Source: Priapulus caudatus
Lineage: Eukaryota > Priapulida > Priapulimorpha > Priapulimorphida > Priapulidae
Length of the DNA: 29,083 bases
Direction: 5' to 3'
Assembly: GCF_000485595.1 (NCBI RefSeq)
Contig: NW_014577176.1
Location: forward strand, 333,508 to 362,590
In this document: in pieces, positions 12,507 to 20,998 of the stretch
Layout of the letters: each line of letters opens with the position of its first letter
Numbering within the stretch: the first letter of the stretch is position 1
The notes under the pieces: model-generated
The model's database searches: none
The model's input: only the letters and a program-made list of their open reading frames with translations
Told to the model about the DNA's origin: nothing
Made by a program: the position numbers and the translations under genes

Positions 12507-15500
12507 CTGAAATAGATTGTCATACCTGTAACACCTGACTGTAACTCATTATGGGACCTTCGATCCTACGCCATGCAATTCCCACTCATACATTATATTA
12601 GTCCATGCATTTGGACAAACATTTGGTTTATAAGGTATGTGGATACCTAGAATGGTACACAGATGGCCATATCAGAGACAGAAATCACGGCTTATAAGGA
12701 TTAATTTGGTAACAGGGGTGTATTCCAAAGCATATAGAGGAGGTCCTACAATATAGCAAAACACGAGGTCAAGCAAGCACATATAAGCATACGCGAGGTC
12801 CCCTCTTTCCTCCAATTACGAGGCACCACCGTACACCCATAGGAATTTTAACAACCATCTAAATAAGAGACTTTCCCGACATTAACACAACCGTTACGAC
12901 GTTGTTTGGTGCCATGTTTTGATAGCATTTCGCATATATATATATGAAGTAGATAATAGGGAATCCTTATTATCTTCTTCTGATATATATATGATATATA
13001 TATATATTTTTTGTTCTTAATTATGTAGCTAATGGCTTCTGGGTTCACCGCCCGACCCGTTGCCTGGGTAATGTGTCGGATTTCTCCCATGTCTCTATCT
13101 TCATGCCAAAACACCGCACTACATATATATACCCACACGCGAGCTATATTATTTACAGCTGTACAGCTATGGGTGTGAGATCAGATGCAGCATATATACT
13201 ACTGCAGGCCAACATTCAGACTCACTGCAAACGCTCTCACTACAGACGGCAGCGGCGTTCATACCACACAGACATGAAGGGCGACACTTCTCCGTACACG
13301 CGTACCCCGACACGGCCACAAGAGCAAACTGCTGTCTATATACACGTGCCTATACACGTCCGTTCCTTAGAGATAAGTTCACTATGTACTTATGACAGAC
13401 CACATAGAAATGAGCTGCCACGCAATCTGGCTGGCTACGCTACTCTCGTTGGGTTACATTATTTTATCTAATGTGATACGTGTACGTTTGAATAAGTATA
13501 TAAGGGTTTGCTTGATTGTGTGCGTGTTGTGACGTTAGTGGTCTACGGGCTGGATTTCCATCGGGTTAGACGCAACATCTGAGCTCTGTGTAGAGGTCTG
13601 AATGGGGTCCAGTAATATTTAGTTATGCATACACAGCACGTTAACTCACTCCTTCTCATGAGCTTGAGCTTCAATGGCTCATAAGAAGCTTCCCCAGGGT
13701 CCCAATCATTTACTCTGTCTCTATTATGTACTCTTGAGTTTTTTATACGTCATAATAAAACTCCAGTCATCTAAGATCCAACATGGAGCGACTTGGTAAC
13801 ATGATACATGAGTCAGAGCTCTGACCCATCTACAGCTGCTTCTCTCCTACTGCAGCTACGGGTAGCAGCAGCAGCAGCAGCAGCTTCTCTGACAGAATAC
13901 AGCAAAGCCTGCCATATTTATAGCTGTACGCGTTCGAGTGGTGCACACATAGCAACACATGGGAGAACCCACAAGTAACCTATTCTTGCGGCTACACCCA
14001 GCTGCTAGAACCTATCAAAGCAGTCTGAAGTCACCATCACCCACATGGGCTATGCCAGAACTTATACGCATCACATCACGTACAAACGTAACCAGTTTCG
14101 TGTGCACTACCCATGAACTCGTGCGAGATGGATCGAACACCATTAGTCCGATATACCGACGACTAATCTCGTTGAATTTCCTGTACTGGGGGGGGCAACA
14201 GGGCAGCCCAGAAAAGAGTAGATGCATTGCAAACAAAATTCGCATGGTTTCAAGTACACTGGTGTATGAGTAGATGAATAAAAAACAGAGTCAATGAACG
14301 TGGAACAGAATGACAACAACGTGCACTACCTCAAATCTAAGCTTGAATGCTTGCAGCGTCTTGAGTTCATCGAGACACGTTGGTTCCAATTCAACGTGAA
14401 CGTCAAGAAGCTCGTATATGATGAAATCCACAAAATTTAGCTGGAAATATACAGAGGAAATTCAAAAATCATTTCAAAATTTAATATGTATCTACACCAG
14501 CATGCCCATCAAACTGCACTAAGATCCATAAATTGAAAGATATTAAATCTATAATTAAAGATAATGGGCATTGTTTACAAACAGAGAGATGCAGAAGTTT
14601 GCATGTAAGTGTGAAATTGCCCCCAAAAAGATTTTTGAATGAGCTTAATTTCACTCACATTTTTGCCTGTAAACCATTTTCACCCCAAGGAATTCTGCAA
14701 GGGCACCTAGCTTGCTAGGTATATCCTTGAGATAACCCTCCTTCATTCGTTCCTGTGTGAAAAGAGTCTTATAGCACCAATATAACAAAAAGAAAAGAAA
14801 ACAATGAGATTTAGAGACAAGCAGACAAGTAAAAGTGAACCGTAATACTTCTCAGCCATGTTCATCGGCGTATAGTTTTTCACAGAGATACGTAATTATA
14901 AAAAAGATTTTACAGCAGGTGTAACAACTACAAAATCTTCACTGTTTTTCCAAAAGCGTAGCAGGTCATGGCGAATGCCCAACAGTATATCAACAGACTG
15001 ATCTACAAGAATGTCCCCTGATCTGCTCCGCTCTGTTTAGCCGCTACAATCATGCAATCGTGCAGACTATGGTTAGTCACTCTGTGTGATGTTAGACATT
15101 ATGATATAAAACATGACAAGTTTATTAATCTACTCTAATCAATAATTACGTAAGACGACATAGCGCATTATAGATGTATAGTATGGGTCAACTACATTTC
15201 AAACATTGCATCTTTCAATCCAAATACAATAATTAAGTTATTTCTTTCAAGGAATCCTAGAATACTATACAAGAAATCCTCTTTTTTTCTCTATCTCACC
15301 TCCCTGAAATGTTTATTAAGTAAAGTTAGGTTAGGAGATACAGCTAGTGTCTAGAATCCTCAGCCACTAGTTAAATTACTACACAGAACGTACACAAGTC
15401 AGGCACAACAATAAAACGTCAATGTACTAAGTGTAGAAAAAATGACCAAAAGCTATGCCAACACAGTGTTTGAAGACTGTACATCAACCAGATCAATAAC

Positions 15501-18500
15501 AAGATATAATTAAGTGGTATTGGTGTTGTAAAAAAAACATTGCTCTCCAATGGCACATACATTCGTGCAACTAACATGCATTTATACATAAACAATTTTC
15601 ATACAATTTCTTGGCAACAACAGTTTGTTAGTTGACGACAGATAACTAGAAAGAAGTTTAGCAATCAGTCATTATTACTGTTCTCTCGCATTAGTAAACA
15701 GTATTTATTTCAGTACGATTAGTTGTAAAACACGTATTGCACAGTGCAACCAGCCTCGATGATCTCATCGTGCATCCAAGTGCCAAGGCACACTTACAAA
15801 CAGTGGGCTGTAACACAGACGCCCATATCCTGTCCGGAAGTCACCAGCCGCATCCAAAGCAAGGTCCTCTCGAATAACATCATCTTTACTAACAGCTGAG
15901 AGACAGAAATTAAGTAAGAGCGCTCCACGATATGCAACTAGTTCCATTCATGGAAATCTTATTCATTCTGTCATAATAGTCAATACATATGCACATATAC
16001 ATATCCATTGTTGCTCTCCAATGTACATACCGAGGCCGTGTTTCCTTCCAAGGTAGCGAATAATTGTGTTGCTCTGGGTTAGCTTCAAATCTCCATCAAC
16101 GTAGTAAGGTAGCTGAAACCATATCATATGAAAACTATTTTAAAGAATCTCCTGACTATTACATTCAGAGTTAATCGAAACTGTAAGTAAAGAACTAGCT
16201 TTATGTCTATATGTACGTTCGTTGTTGGTATCTCAATCTGTAGTAAAGTAGAGAGGTAGATCGTAAGTGGAATAAGAACTGCATATATATAAAACCATGC
16301 ATGATTTTCACAGTCCACGAGAAGGGACCATTTTTCATAGAGATAAATGTAATGAACAATTCAAGATTATACAGGACACTATGCAGGGCCGGATTTAGGC
16401 CCCTGGGCAGCCTTCAGTAGTACCCTAGCTTAGAATACTAAAAACGAAAAGGTGACAAGACATATAGTTACAGTCATCCATAAAGTAAATTCTTTGAAGT
16501 AGAAAAAATCTGAATAAGCAAGCAAGAAAATCGACGTTGAGATGGATGACGTTAGATTTAAGATGTTTGCCTGCGACGTGTGCTGAGCAATGACAGGTAA
16601 ACAACCATTTAGCTGTTTCTACCTCTCACAAACAAATACAATATGGCTGCCTTGCGTATGTATGACGTAAAACGCGAGCAATATGATTTTGATTGATACG
16701 TGCATGAGTGGCGTTCAGGTCAGCCTACATTTTTCCTTACAACATGTTTTTTCATGAAATATGTGGAGGCCCCTGGTTGTGGAGGACCCTGGTTGTGGAG
16801 GCCCCTGGTTGTGGAGGACCCTGGTTGTGGAGGACCCTGGTTGTGGAGGACCCTGGTTGTGGAGGCCCCTGGTTGTGGAGGACCCTGGTTGTGGAGGCCC
16901 CTGGGCAACTTCCCACCCCCTCCCCCTAAATCAGGCTCTGACACTATATGCATATAGAAGAATATAGGTTCAGTCAGTATATCAACCTATGCATTACCAA
17001 TGTAGGAACTGTTGTTGAGGGGCATACACAAGCAAGGACACAAACCAGTGAAGTATGTGGTAGTCCGCGGACCAAACAAGGAGTTGAAGAGTAAATAGTC
17101 TGACACAAGATGTGGACATCTAAGACAATTACACACGTACTGTACTTATTCTCTTGCTAAGCCATGGAGCCGGGGAGCGGGGTGCAGGCTGGATTGAGGT
17201 TTAATAAACAGGTTCTGATGAACGAATTTCTTCGTTCCTGCCTATTTTTTAATTTGCTTTGTGATTGTGATTACAAAACAGGTTCTGCATTACTACAACT
17301 GGTGCTTTATGCATGGCTAATATTTCACGGATCTATTGACCATGGGTTTTGTTTGCAGCATTATTTTAATAAAACGTATGATTTAGCAGATGCATTGATC
17401 CCTCACTTGTGTGTCTCATCAGAGCATTCTCTGGATTAAATACTGGAGAATTATCACATAAAACAGTAGTTAAACAGCTTTTGCTCCTGAAAAATATAAA
17501 CACATGCACCCAGTTGCAACCAATTGTTACTGACACATGCACTATATATAGTTTGCAAAGTGCATTTGGAACCGCTCTATTTGCTAAAGAAGCAAGGAAG
17601 ATGTCTAAGTATAACATTACAAACTTACATTTGGGAATGGCAATCCTAGCGTTGGTTTGACATCAGTCCAGCAAGAACGGTCAAACTTTGGCCCTGCACG
17701 TCATTCGAAATGTTTAACTTTATGATTACACTATTTACCATAGATCGAGAGAGAAAGTTTACCAGGACTGCATTATCACATCTAAATCTAGCCCACAACT
17801 TGAGCTATGAAACTGGGGTACCTACTTCTATCATGTACTTGTAACTGTGACATGATGGGGTACCACATATCTCAATTCAGAGTAAATATTTGGAGATTTC
17901 TTTTCAATTAAAATACTAAAGCAAGCTGAAAATTATAAGACTTAATTAGGAGGACGTATAAAATTTGAGGCAAAACTAAATTCACAGTAAATAACTATAG
18001 AAGTTTCACATTAATCAGGAGAATTATAGAAGCTATAGAACATATGTATAAAGCTGACTGACGGTAAAATATTGTTTTTCACGCTATATATATACAGCTA
18101 GCCTACTATATATAAATGTATACAGCCATATCACGCTTCACATCATACTCCATTAGTAATGAAAATATATGATTATATATATGATTATATATATATATAA
18201 TAATAATAGAATCCCACACAGATACTGTTAATATTATTACCTGATTTATATATATAAAAACTCACCTGGACCACAGTCATACATCTTGTCTTCAAATTCT
18301 GTTTCAGTGTAGGCTAACAAAAGCCGAATTGGCTGTGCAAGCTAGAAACACAATTGCATATCAAATTATGTTAGGATATATATATATACACCTCTCTCCT
18401 TTCCCTCTTCTATTCCCCCCATGGATGCATTGCCTCTCATTCCTCTACTTACTCAACATTTAGCCATGCATGGCTCCTGTTACTTTTTCCTTCCATTGCC

Positions 18501-19211
18501 TAATTAAGTCTTCCCCTTCTCTAAATCACGCGTTGCGCAAAGAGCAAAGTATACTATGTCCCACCTGGCTCTTAGCACAATGCGTAGAAAGCGAATCTGG
18601 TTACGAGAAGAAACAGAAACTTTCTTTCCTGAGGACGAATTCGGAAAGGGGAAGTTAAAGAATGGGAAAGGGATGAGTAAAGGTCGACACGTGTGAGAGA
18701 ATCGCTACTACAACGGACAACAATCACGGCCACACTGTCAGTGAGTGTATCCCCATTATTTGTCACTCATTAATGTTTATAGAGAGGAATAGAGGTCTAC
18801 TCGCGATATATAGGCCTAATAGTAATATAGAAAGCCCGGCGGAAAATATTGTTTCGCCACAAACGCCACCGCTCATCCTATGCAACTATATGATATATAT
18901 ACATTCTAGCAAGAGCGTATTAAAAATGCATTCTTAAGAAAAGCGTATTAAGAAAAGCATCTTGATTCTATAGTATATATACAACGATCCGACAACGCGG
19001 ATATCGGTAGTCGCGTATCGCCGCGCCTACGGGGCGCGTACACAGTACATCGGCACTACCGCACCGTCACCATCCTAATTCCTAATGCTAGCTATAACCA
19101 GATAGATAATATCAAGACCGTATAAAGAAGTTATATGTACATATATTTACATATATGATAATATATGTAACTCACGCCTCTGATGCTCCAATATCCGAGA
19201 ATGGGTGCCAT
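12417..19211 (-). CDS. Mu-class glutathione S-transferase, copy A (whole split gene)
   Basis: Cytosolic mu-class GSTs conjugate glutathione to electrophiles as dimers. Coding exons on the minus strand: 19176-19211, 18266-18341, 17629-17693, 16031-16112, then 15798-15895 or 14932-15032, then 14659-14752, 14330-14440 and 12417-12506. All introns are GT-AG. Sizes (36, 76, 65, 82, 98 or 101, 94, 111, 90 nt) match the vertebrate mu series I recall (36, 76, 65, 82, 101, 96, 111, 90) apart from exon 6 and the shorter exon 5. With exon 6 intact the product would be 217-218 residues, the family length. Visible marks: the GYW catalytic tyrosine, [15 protein letters not shown] at the glutathione site, the FVDF helix and the C-terminal tail. 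Exon 6 has lost 2 nt, which as assembled leads to a stop inside exon 7. Either the gene is broken or the assembly has a homopolymer error. Gene symbol left empty because paralogy is unresolved. Confidence 0.85.
12936..13009. repeat. AT-rich nested palindrome
   Basis: A core of GAAGTAGATAATAGGGA faces TCCTTATTATCTTCTTC as an imperfect inverted repeat, and both sides continue into TATATATA runs. It may be a tiny MITE or simply a cruciform-prone AT tract within intron 7. Confidence 0.5.
13865..13884 (+). repeat. (CAG)n microsatellite
   Basis: Six or more AGC/CAG units in intron 7 of GST copy A. Confidence 0.85.
14330..14440 (-). CDS. GST copy A, exon 7
   Basis: Between a TTTCCAG acceptor and a GTAGTG donor the minus strand encodes 37 residues starting [15 protein letters not shown] and including LEPTCLDEL, exactly the mu-class exon 7 length of 111 nt. 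The FVDF segment is the conserved helix of the C-terminal domain. Read in the frame produced by the exon 6 lesion it reaches TGA after about 13 codons. Confidence 0.92.
14659..14752 (-). CDS. GST copy A, exon 6, frameshifted
   Basis: After acceptor CACACAG the minus strand encodes [15 protein letters not shown] and then LAEFLG, typical of the mu C-terminal domain. The conserved ending WFTGKN, just before donor GTGAGT, lies in a different frame. The exon is 94 nt where 96 is expected, so two bases are missing between EFLG and WF, inside a stretch of G4, TG, A4. Both flanking splice sites are good. A deletion in the genome or a homopolymer error in the assembly would look the same. Confidence 0.85.
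14932..15032 (-). CDS. GST copy A, candidate alternative exon 5b
   Basis: Acceptor TAAACAG and donor GTAGTT (weak) enclose 101 nt, exactly the usual mu exon 5 size. It enters in phase 1 and leaves in phase 0, as exon 5 must. It is open throughout and encodes [18 protein letters not shown] then [11 protein letters not shown]. The ILVD segment lines up with IRVD of human mu enzymes. The aspartate and tyrosine known as Asp105 and Tyr115 in mu enzymes have no clear counterpart. It could be a functional alternative exon or a diverged duplicate that is no longer used. Confidence 0.6.
15798..15895 (-). CDS. GST copy A, exon 5a
   Basis: Acceptor TCTCTCAG and donor GTAAGT (strong) enclose 98 nt, one codon less than the usual 101. 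It enters in phase 1 and leaves in phase 0. The translation includes [16 protein letters not shown] and then [13 protein letters not shown], close to the family ending CYNPEF. The aspartate of GDF and the tyrosine of CYSP sit ten residues apart, as Asp105 and Tyr115 do in mu enzymes. This is the better exon 5 candidate. Confidence 0.88.
16031..16112 (-). CDS. GST copy A, exon 4 (glutathione site)
   Basis: 82 nt, phase 0 in and phase 1 out, between a TTTCAG acceptor and a GTATGT donor. It encodes [15 protein letters not shown] followed by [12 protein letters not shown]. The Leu-Pro turn and the Gln-Ser pair contact the gamma-glutamyl part of glutathione in this family. Confidence 0.95.
16384..16940. 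mobile_element. hAT-type non-autonomous transposon (MITE)
   Basis: The left end is CAGGGCCGGATTTAGG; the right end read on the other strand is CAGAGCCTGATTTAGG, 14 of 16 identical. The flanks are ACACTATG on the left and ACACTATA on the right, an 8-bp target duplication with one change, as expected for hAT transposition. There is no transposase gene. The interior includes a 16-bp minisatellite built from subterminal sequence of the element. Confidence 0.85.
16762..16905 (+). repeat. 16-bp minisatellite inside the hAT-type element
   Basis: About nine units of GTGGAGGMCCCTGGTT. The unit is not a multiple of three, so all three plus-strand frames are open and give the same 16-residue periodic peptide (for example [16 protein letters not shown]). 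The units resemble the GGCCCCTGGGCA sequence next to the element ends, so the array probably grew from subterminal sequence. Confidence 0.9.
17629..17693 (-). CDS. GST copy A, exon 3
   Basis: 65 nt between acceptor GTGCAG and donor GTAAGT, phase 1 in and phase 0 out. It encodes [18 protein letters not shown], matching the mu pattern W...K..LGLDFPN that carries the tryptophan and lysine of the glutathione site. The usual Asp of LDFPN is Pro here. Confidence 0.94.
17694..18265 (-). other. Intron 2 of GST copy A
   Basis: AT-rich, with TATATA runs around 18080-18120 and 18154-18205. No coding signal seen. Confidence 0.6.
18266..18341 (-). CDS. GST copy A, exon 2
   Basis: 76 nt between acceptor TTTCTAG and donor GTGAGT, phase 0 in and phase 1 out, the canonical mu size. 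It encodes [20 protein letters not shown] and ends YDCGP. It aligns with the human segment LAHAIRLLLEYTDSSYEEK in the thioredoxin-like N-terminal domain. Confidence 0.95.
18342..19175 (-). other. Intron 1 of GST copy A
   Basis: AT-rich intron with several TATATA runs (18376-18392, 18890-18902) and a CpG-rich patch near 18990-19065. No exon recognised; the plus frame at 18470-18658 has no known motif. Confidence 0.6.
19176..19211 (-). CDS. GST copy A, exon 1 (start)
   Basis: Encodes [12 protein letters not shown] and is followed by donor GTGAGT. The start was chosen because it gives the exact 36-nt first exon of the mu class and places the catalytic tyrosine at residue 7. Confidence 0.95.
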
Positions 19212-19480
19212 CGTGATGAACGGCAGTAACTGAACGCGACGGTGAACTGGGTGCAAGCAGAACGCTGAATGACGAACGGGAAGGAAGTCGCCCAAACTCC
19301 ACGACAGATGGCGCTCTCGCTGTCGCTCAATTCATCCTGAGTGCAGTTTGGGAGTCGCCGCGAGTGCGTCAACCACGTGAAGCCGAGCAGCCGAGTCGAT
19401 CGCAGCGCCATCACGTAAGGGAGCGTCTAAAATAATGAGGGAAAAATTTTGGCGAAATCTTTGGCGCTGATGGAGCGAAT
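19212..19480 (-). promoter_or_regulatory. Probable promoter / 5' UTR region of GST copy A
   Basis: CpG-richer than the flanking introns and immediately upstream of the start codon. It includes the dispersed GGCGAAATCTTTGG motif at 19438-19463. I found no TATA box at a fitting distance and no clear antioxidant response element (TGACNNNGC). Confidence 0.4.
19438..19463 (+). repeat. Short dispersed motif, copy 2
   Basis: Reads GGGAAAAATTTTGGCGAAAT then CTTTGG; the near copy is at 694-720. Here it lies about 230 bases upstream of the GST copy A start codon. Confidence 0.45.
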
Positions 19481-19524
19481 ATACCGAAACCCATGAATGC
19501 TCGTATAGATGGATGGGATTATAT

Positions 19525-19535
19525 AATGTATGTAT

Positions 19536-19569
<34 letters not shown>

Positions 19570-19695
19570 CAATGTGTGTGCGCGCACATGCATGTATGCG
19601 TGTGCGCGCGTGCATGCTTGTGTTTTTTGTGTTGTAGGGTATGTGCACGCGTCTGTGTGCGTGTATGCGGTGTATGTACGCGTGTGTACACACGC
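19525..19695 (+). repeat. Compound (AT)n and (TG/CG)n microsatellite
   Basis: An AT run at about 19529-19570 is followed by alternating purine-pyrimidine GTGTGCGCGCACATGCATGT-like sequence to about 19695. The translated frame at 19513-19752 (Tyr/Ile then Cys/Val/Arg-rich) is an artefact of the repeat. Such sequence can adopt Z-DNA. Confidence 0.8.
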
Positions 19696-19879
19696 GAGCT
19701 TGATATGCTTCTCTTCAGATCTCTATTTATTGCTAATCGTATAACTTTATAAACAAGGTCACATTATAATGTACAAAATGGACACATCTTGTTTGAGGAA
19801 ACCAATTCATTGTACACGTTCATGGGACGCTAATCACCGCTTTTGCCATGTCTCATCTTGCAACAACCGTTAAAATTTA

Positions 19880-20160
19880 GGCAGTGGCTAAGGGTACGGT
19901 AGCCGTATCTTAATGTCTCGAGGCTACGGGTACGCGGAGTCCATTCGCTTTCATACTTAACGAGACAAAGATGGCGGCGGTGGCGCTAATGATCGAAATA
20001 ACGCCTTGGAAAATAAATTCACGATTTAGAGTTTAGATGAGCTAGAACCCTAACCTAACCCTAAACCATAACCCTAACCATAACCCTAAATCCTAACCCT
20101 AACCCTAACGCCAAAAAGGGGCTTCAACGACCGACGGCTACCGTACCCGTAGCCACTGCG
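19880..20160. mobile_element. 281-bp terminal-inverted-repeat element with 9-bp target duplications
   Basis: Both ends read CAGTGGCTAMGGGTACGG inward (one difference, A or C), continuing GTAGCCGT. Perfect copies of TAAAATTTA flank it at 19871-19879 and 20161-20169. A 9-bp duplication suits Mutator-like elements; if the duplication is read differently, a hAT relative is possible because the ends contain CAGTGGC. The interior has AAGATGGCGGCGGTGGCG, a second copy of GGCTACGGGTACG and a telomere-like tract. No transposase. Confidence 0.75.
20046..20109 (+). repeat. Telomere-like (CCCTAA)n tract
   Basis: About ten imperfect CCCTAA/ACCCTAACC units with CCATAA and AAATCC variants, inside the 281-bp element. 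The unit matches the metazoan telomere repeat TTAGGG on the other strand. Confidence 0.85.
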
Positions 20161-20469
20161 TAAAATTTATTTGCTTCTGTCGTCTCATACTCGCTCTCTT
20201 TTTCTTCCTCTCCTAAAATGGAACGTTTTTCAACTTAAATCTGCAGTATTGATCAATCAGTTTGATCAATAATAGGCACGTTCCTTCTTCGATATATTCT
20301 CTTGGATTACCAAGAATATTCTTTATGAGGTTATTGGGCTCTTGCATATGGAGTATTCTGGATCTGGATAGTTTACTGCGTAAGCCCACGGTTACGTGGA
20401 TAATAACGCAGGGACATTCCGTAAGGAATAAACGTCCAGGGCTATAGCTAGCCATGAGGTGTGACCTAG

Positions 20470-20745
20470 CTTGGGCAAAGCCAGGTAGTTAGCCTTTTAG
20501 CCGAATGACACTGAGGGTGGTCACAGCCAGAGTTTTTTTGCGCCCTCAGTGGTTCTTTTACGTCCCCATTGGCCTTAGTATTACTGGAGACGGGACCGCC
20601 ATTTTACGTGGTCATCCGAGACACGGGAGATTCAGTCTCCAATGTTGAGAGCCAGGTTTTTACACCTTGAGAAAATTCACTGCCCCGGCCGGGGTTTGAA
20701 CTCACAGCCTTCAGTGAATAGTATACGTGGCCTAACCGTATTGTG
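20470..20745 (-). mobile_element. tRNA-derived SINE (boundaries approximate)
   Basis: On the minus strand GAGTTCAAACCCC (20690-20702) fits a pol III B box (GGTTCRANNCC). About 40 bases upstream ACGGTTAGGCCACG resembles the A-box end of a tRNA. Downstream lies a non-tRNA body with the palindrome CCCCGGCCGGGG, then GTGAATTTTCTCAAGGTG and GGAGACTGAATCTCCCGTG. No tRNA cloverleaf can be completed, so it is a SINE rather than a tRNA gene. I could not identify flanking duplications. Confidence 0.65.
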
Positions 20746-20895
20746 TATATTAGGAGTAGAGTATTTACTTGAAAGCCATTCTACACTTATCTTCTACAAC
20801 AGAGGCCGCTGGGTGTTCGATTGTGAGTATTTGCGACTGTACCGTTCCAAGCGGAGAGAAAACCATGTCCCATAATCCTACACGAAAATGATAGC

Positions 20896-20940
20896 ATCGC
20901 ACATGCGCACAAAAATCATTGCAAATGGCGGCACTTGTTA
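20896..20940 (+). promoter_or_regulatory. Candidate NCOA6 core promoter motifs (NRF1- and YY1-like)
   Basis: GCACATGCGCA at 20899-20909 resembles an NRF1 site with one change. AAATGGCGGC at 20923-20932 matches the YY1 core AANATGGCGGC except at its edge. In animals these cluster at start sites of TATA-less housekeeping genes. Position fits, about 70 bases upstream of the first candidate NCOA6 exon. Confidence 0.45.
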
Positions 20941-20960
20941 TTGTTCAATGCCGTGCGTAG
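20925..20960 (+). CDS. Possible upstream ORF, 11 codons
   Basis: ATGGCGGCACTTG opens a frame reading MAALVIVQCRA and a TAG stop, ending 13 bases before the proposed NCOA6 start and out of its frame. The ATG lies within the YY1-like motif, which overlaps the TISU translation element; the ATGGCGGC half is intact. Whether it is transcribed depends on the true start site. Confidence 0.3.
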   Translation: MAALVIVQCRA

Positions 20961-20973
20961 AATTGTCATAATA

Positions 20974-20998
20974 ATGACAGGAAAATTGTCATTTACAG
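20974..20998 (+). CDS. NCOA6: NCOA6 candidate first coding exon
   Basis: ATG ACA to ACA G gives MTGKLSFT and ends at a strong donor, CAG then GTATGA. The leftover G joins AT at 22001 to give [13 protein letters not shown] without a stop. No in-frame ATG occurs just upstream. If this exon is non-coding, translation would begin at ATG 22009, which has A at -3 and G at +4. Confidence 0.5.

Larger units (their letters stand above)
12507..14329 (-). other. Intron 7 of GST copy A
   Basis: The longest intron of the gene apart from none recognised as coding. It holds an AT-rich hairpin (12936-13009) and a CAG tract (13865-13884). Plus-strand frames at 13073-13471 and 13959-14273 carry no motif I know. 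Confidence 0.6.
16113..17628 (-). other. Intron 3 of GST copy A
   Basis: Carries the hAT-type element at 16384-16940. The rest, including short plus-strand frames at 17164-17439 and 17409-17660, shows no recognisable coding motif. Confidence 0.6.

Noticed and set aside
16700-16967. Overlapping Trp/Pro/Gly-rich frames
   Set aside because: Produced by the 16-bp minisatellite, which is open in every frame with the same peptide.
17164-17660. Two overlapping plus-strand frames (91 and 83 codons) near GST exon 3
   Set aside because: No family resemblance; they run antisense to GST intron 3 and exon 3.
19513-19752. 79-codon Cys/Val/Arg-rich frame
   Set aside because: It spans a compound AT and TG/CG microsatellite.
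20640-20760. Functional tRNA gene
   Set aside because: A B box is present, but no acceptor stem or cloverleaf can be formed and a long non-tRNA body follows.
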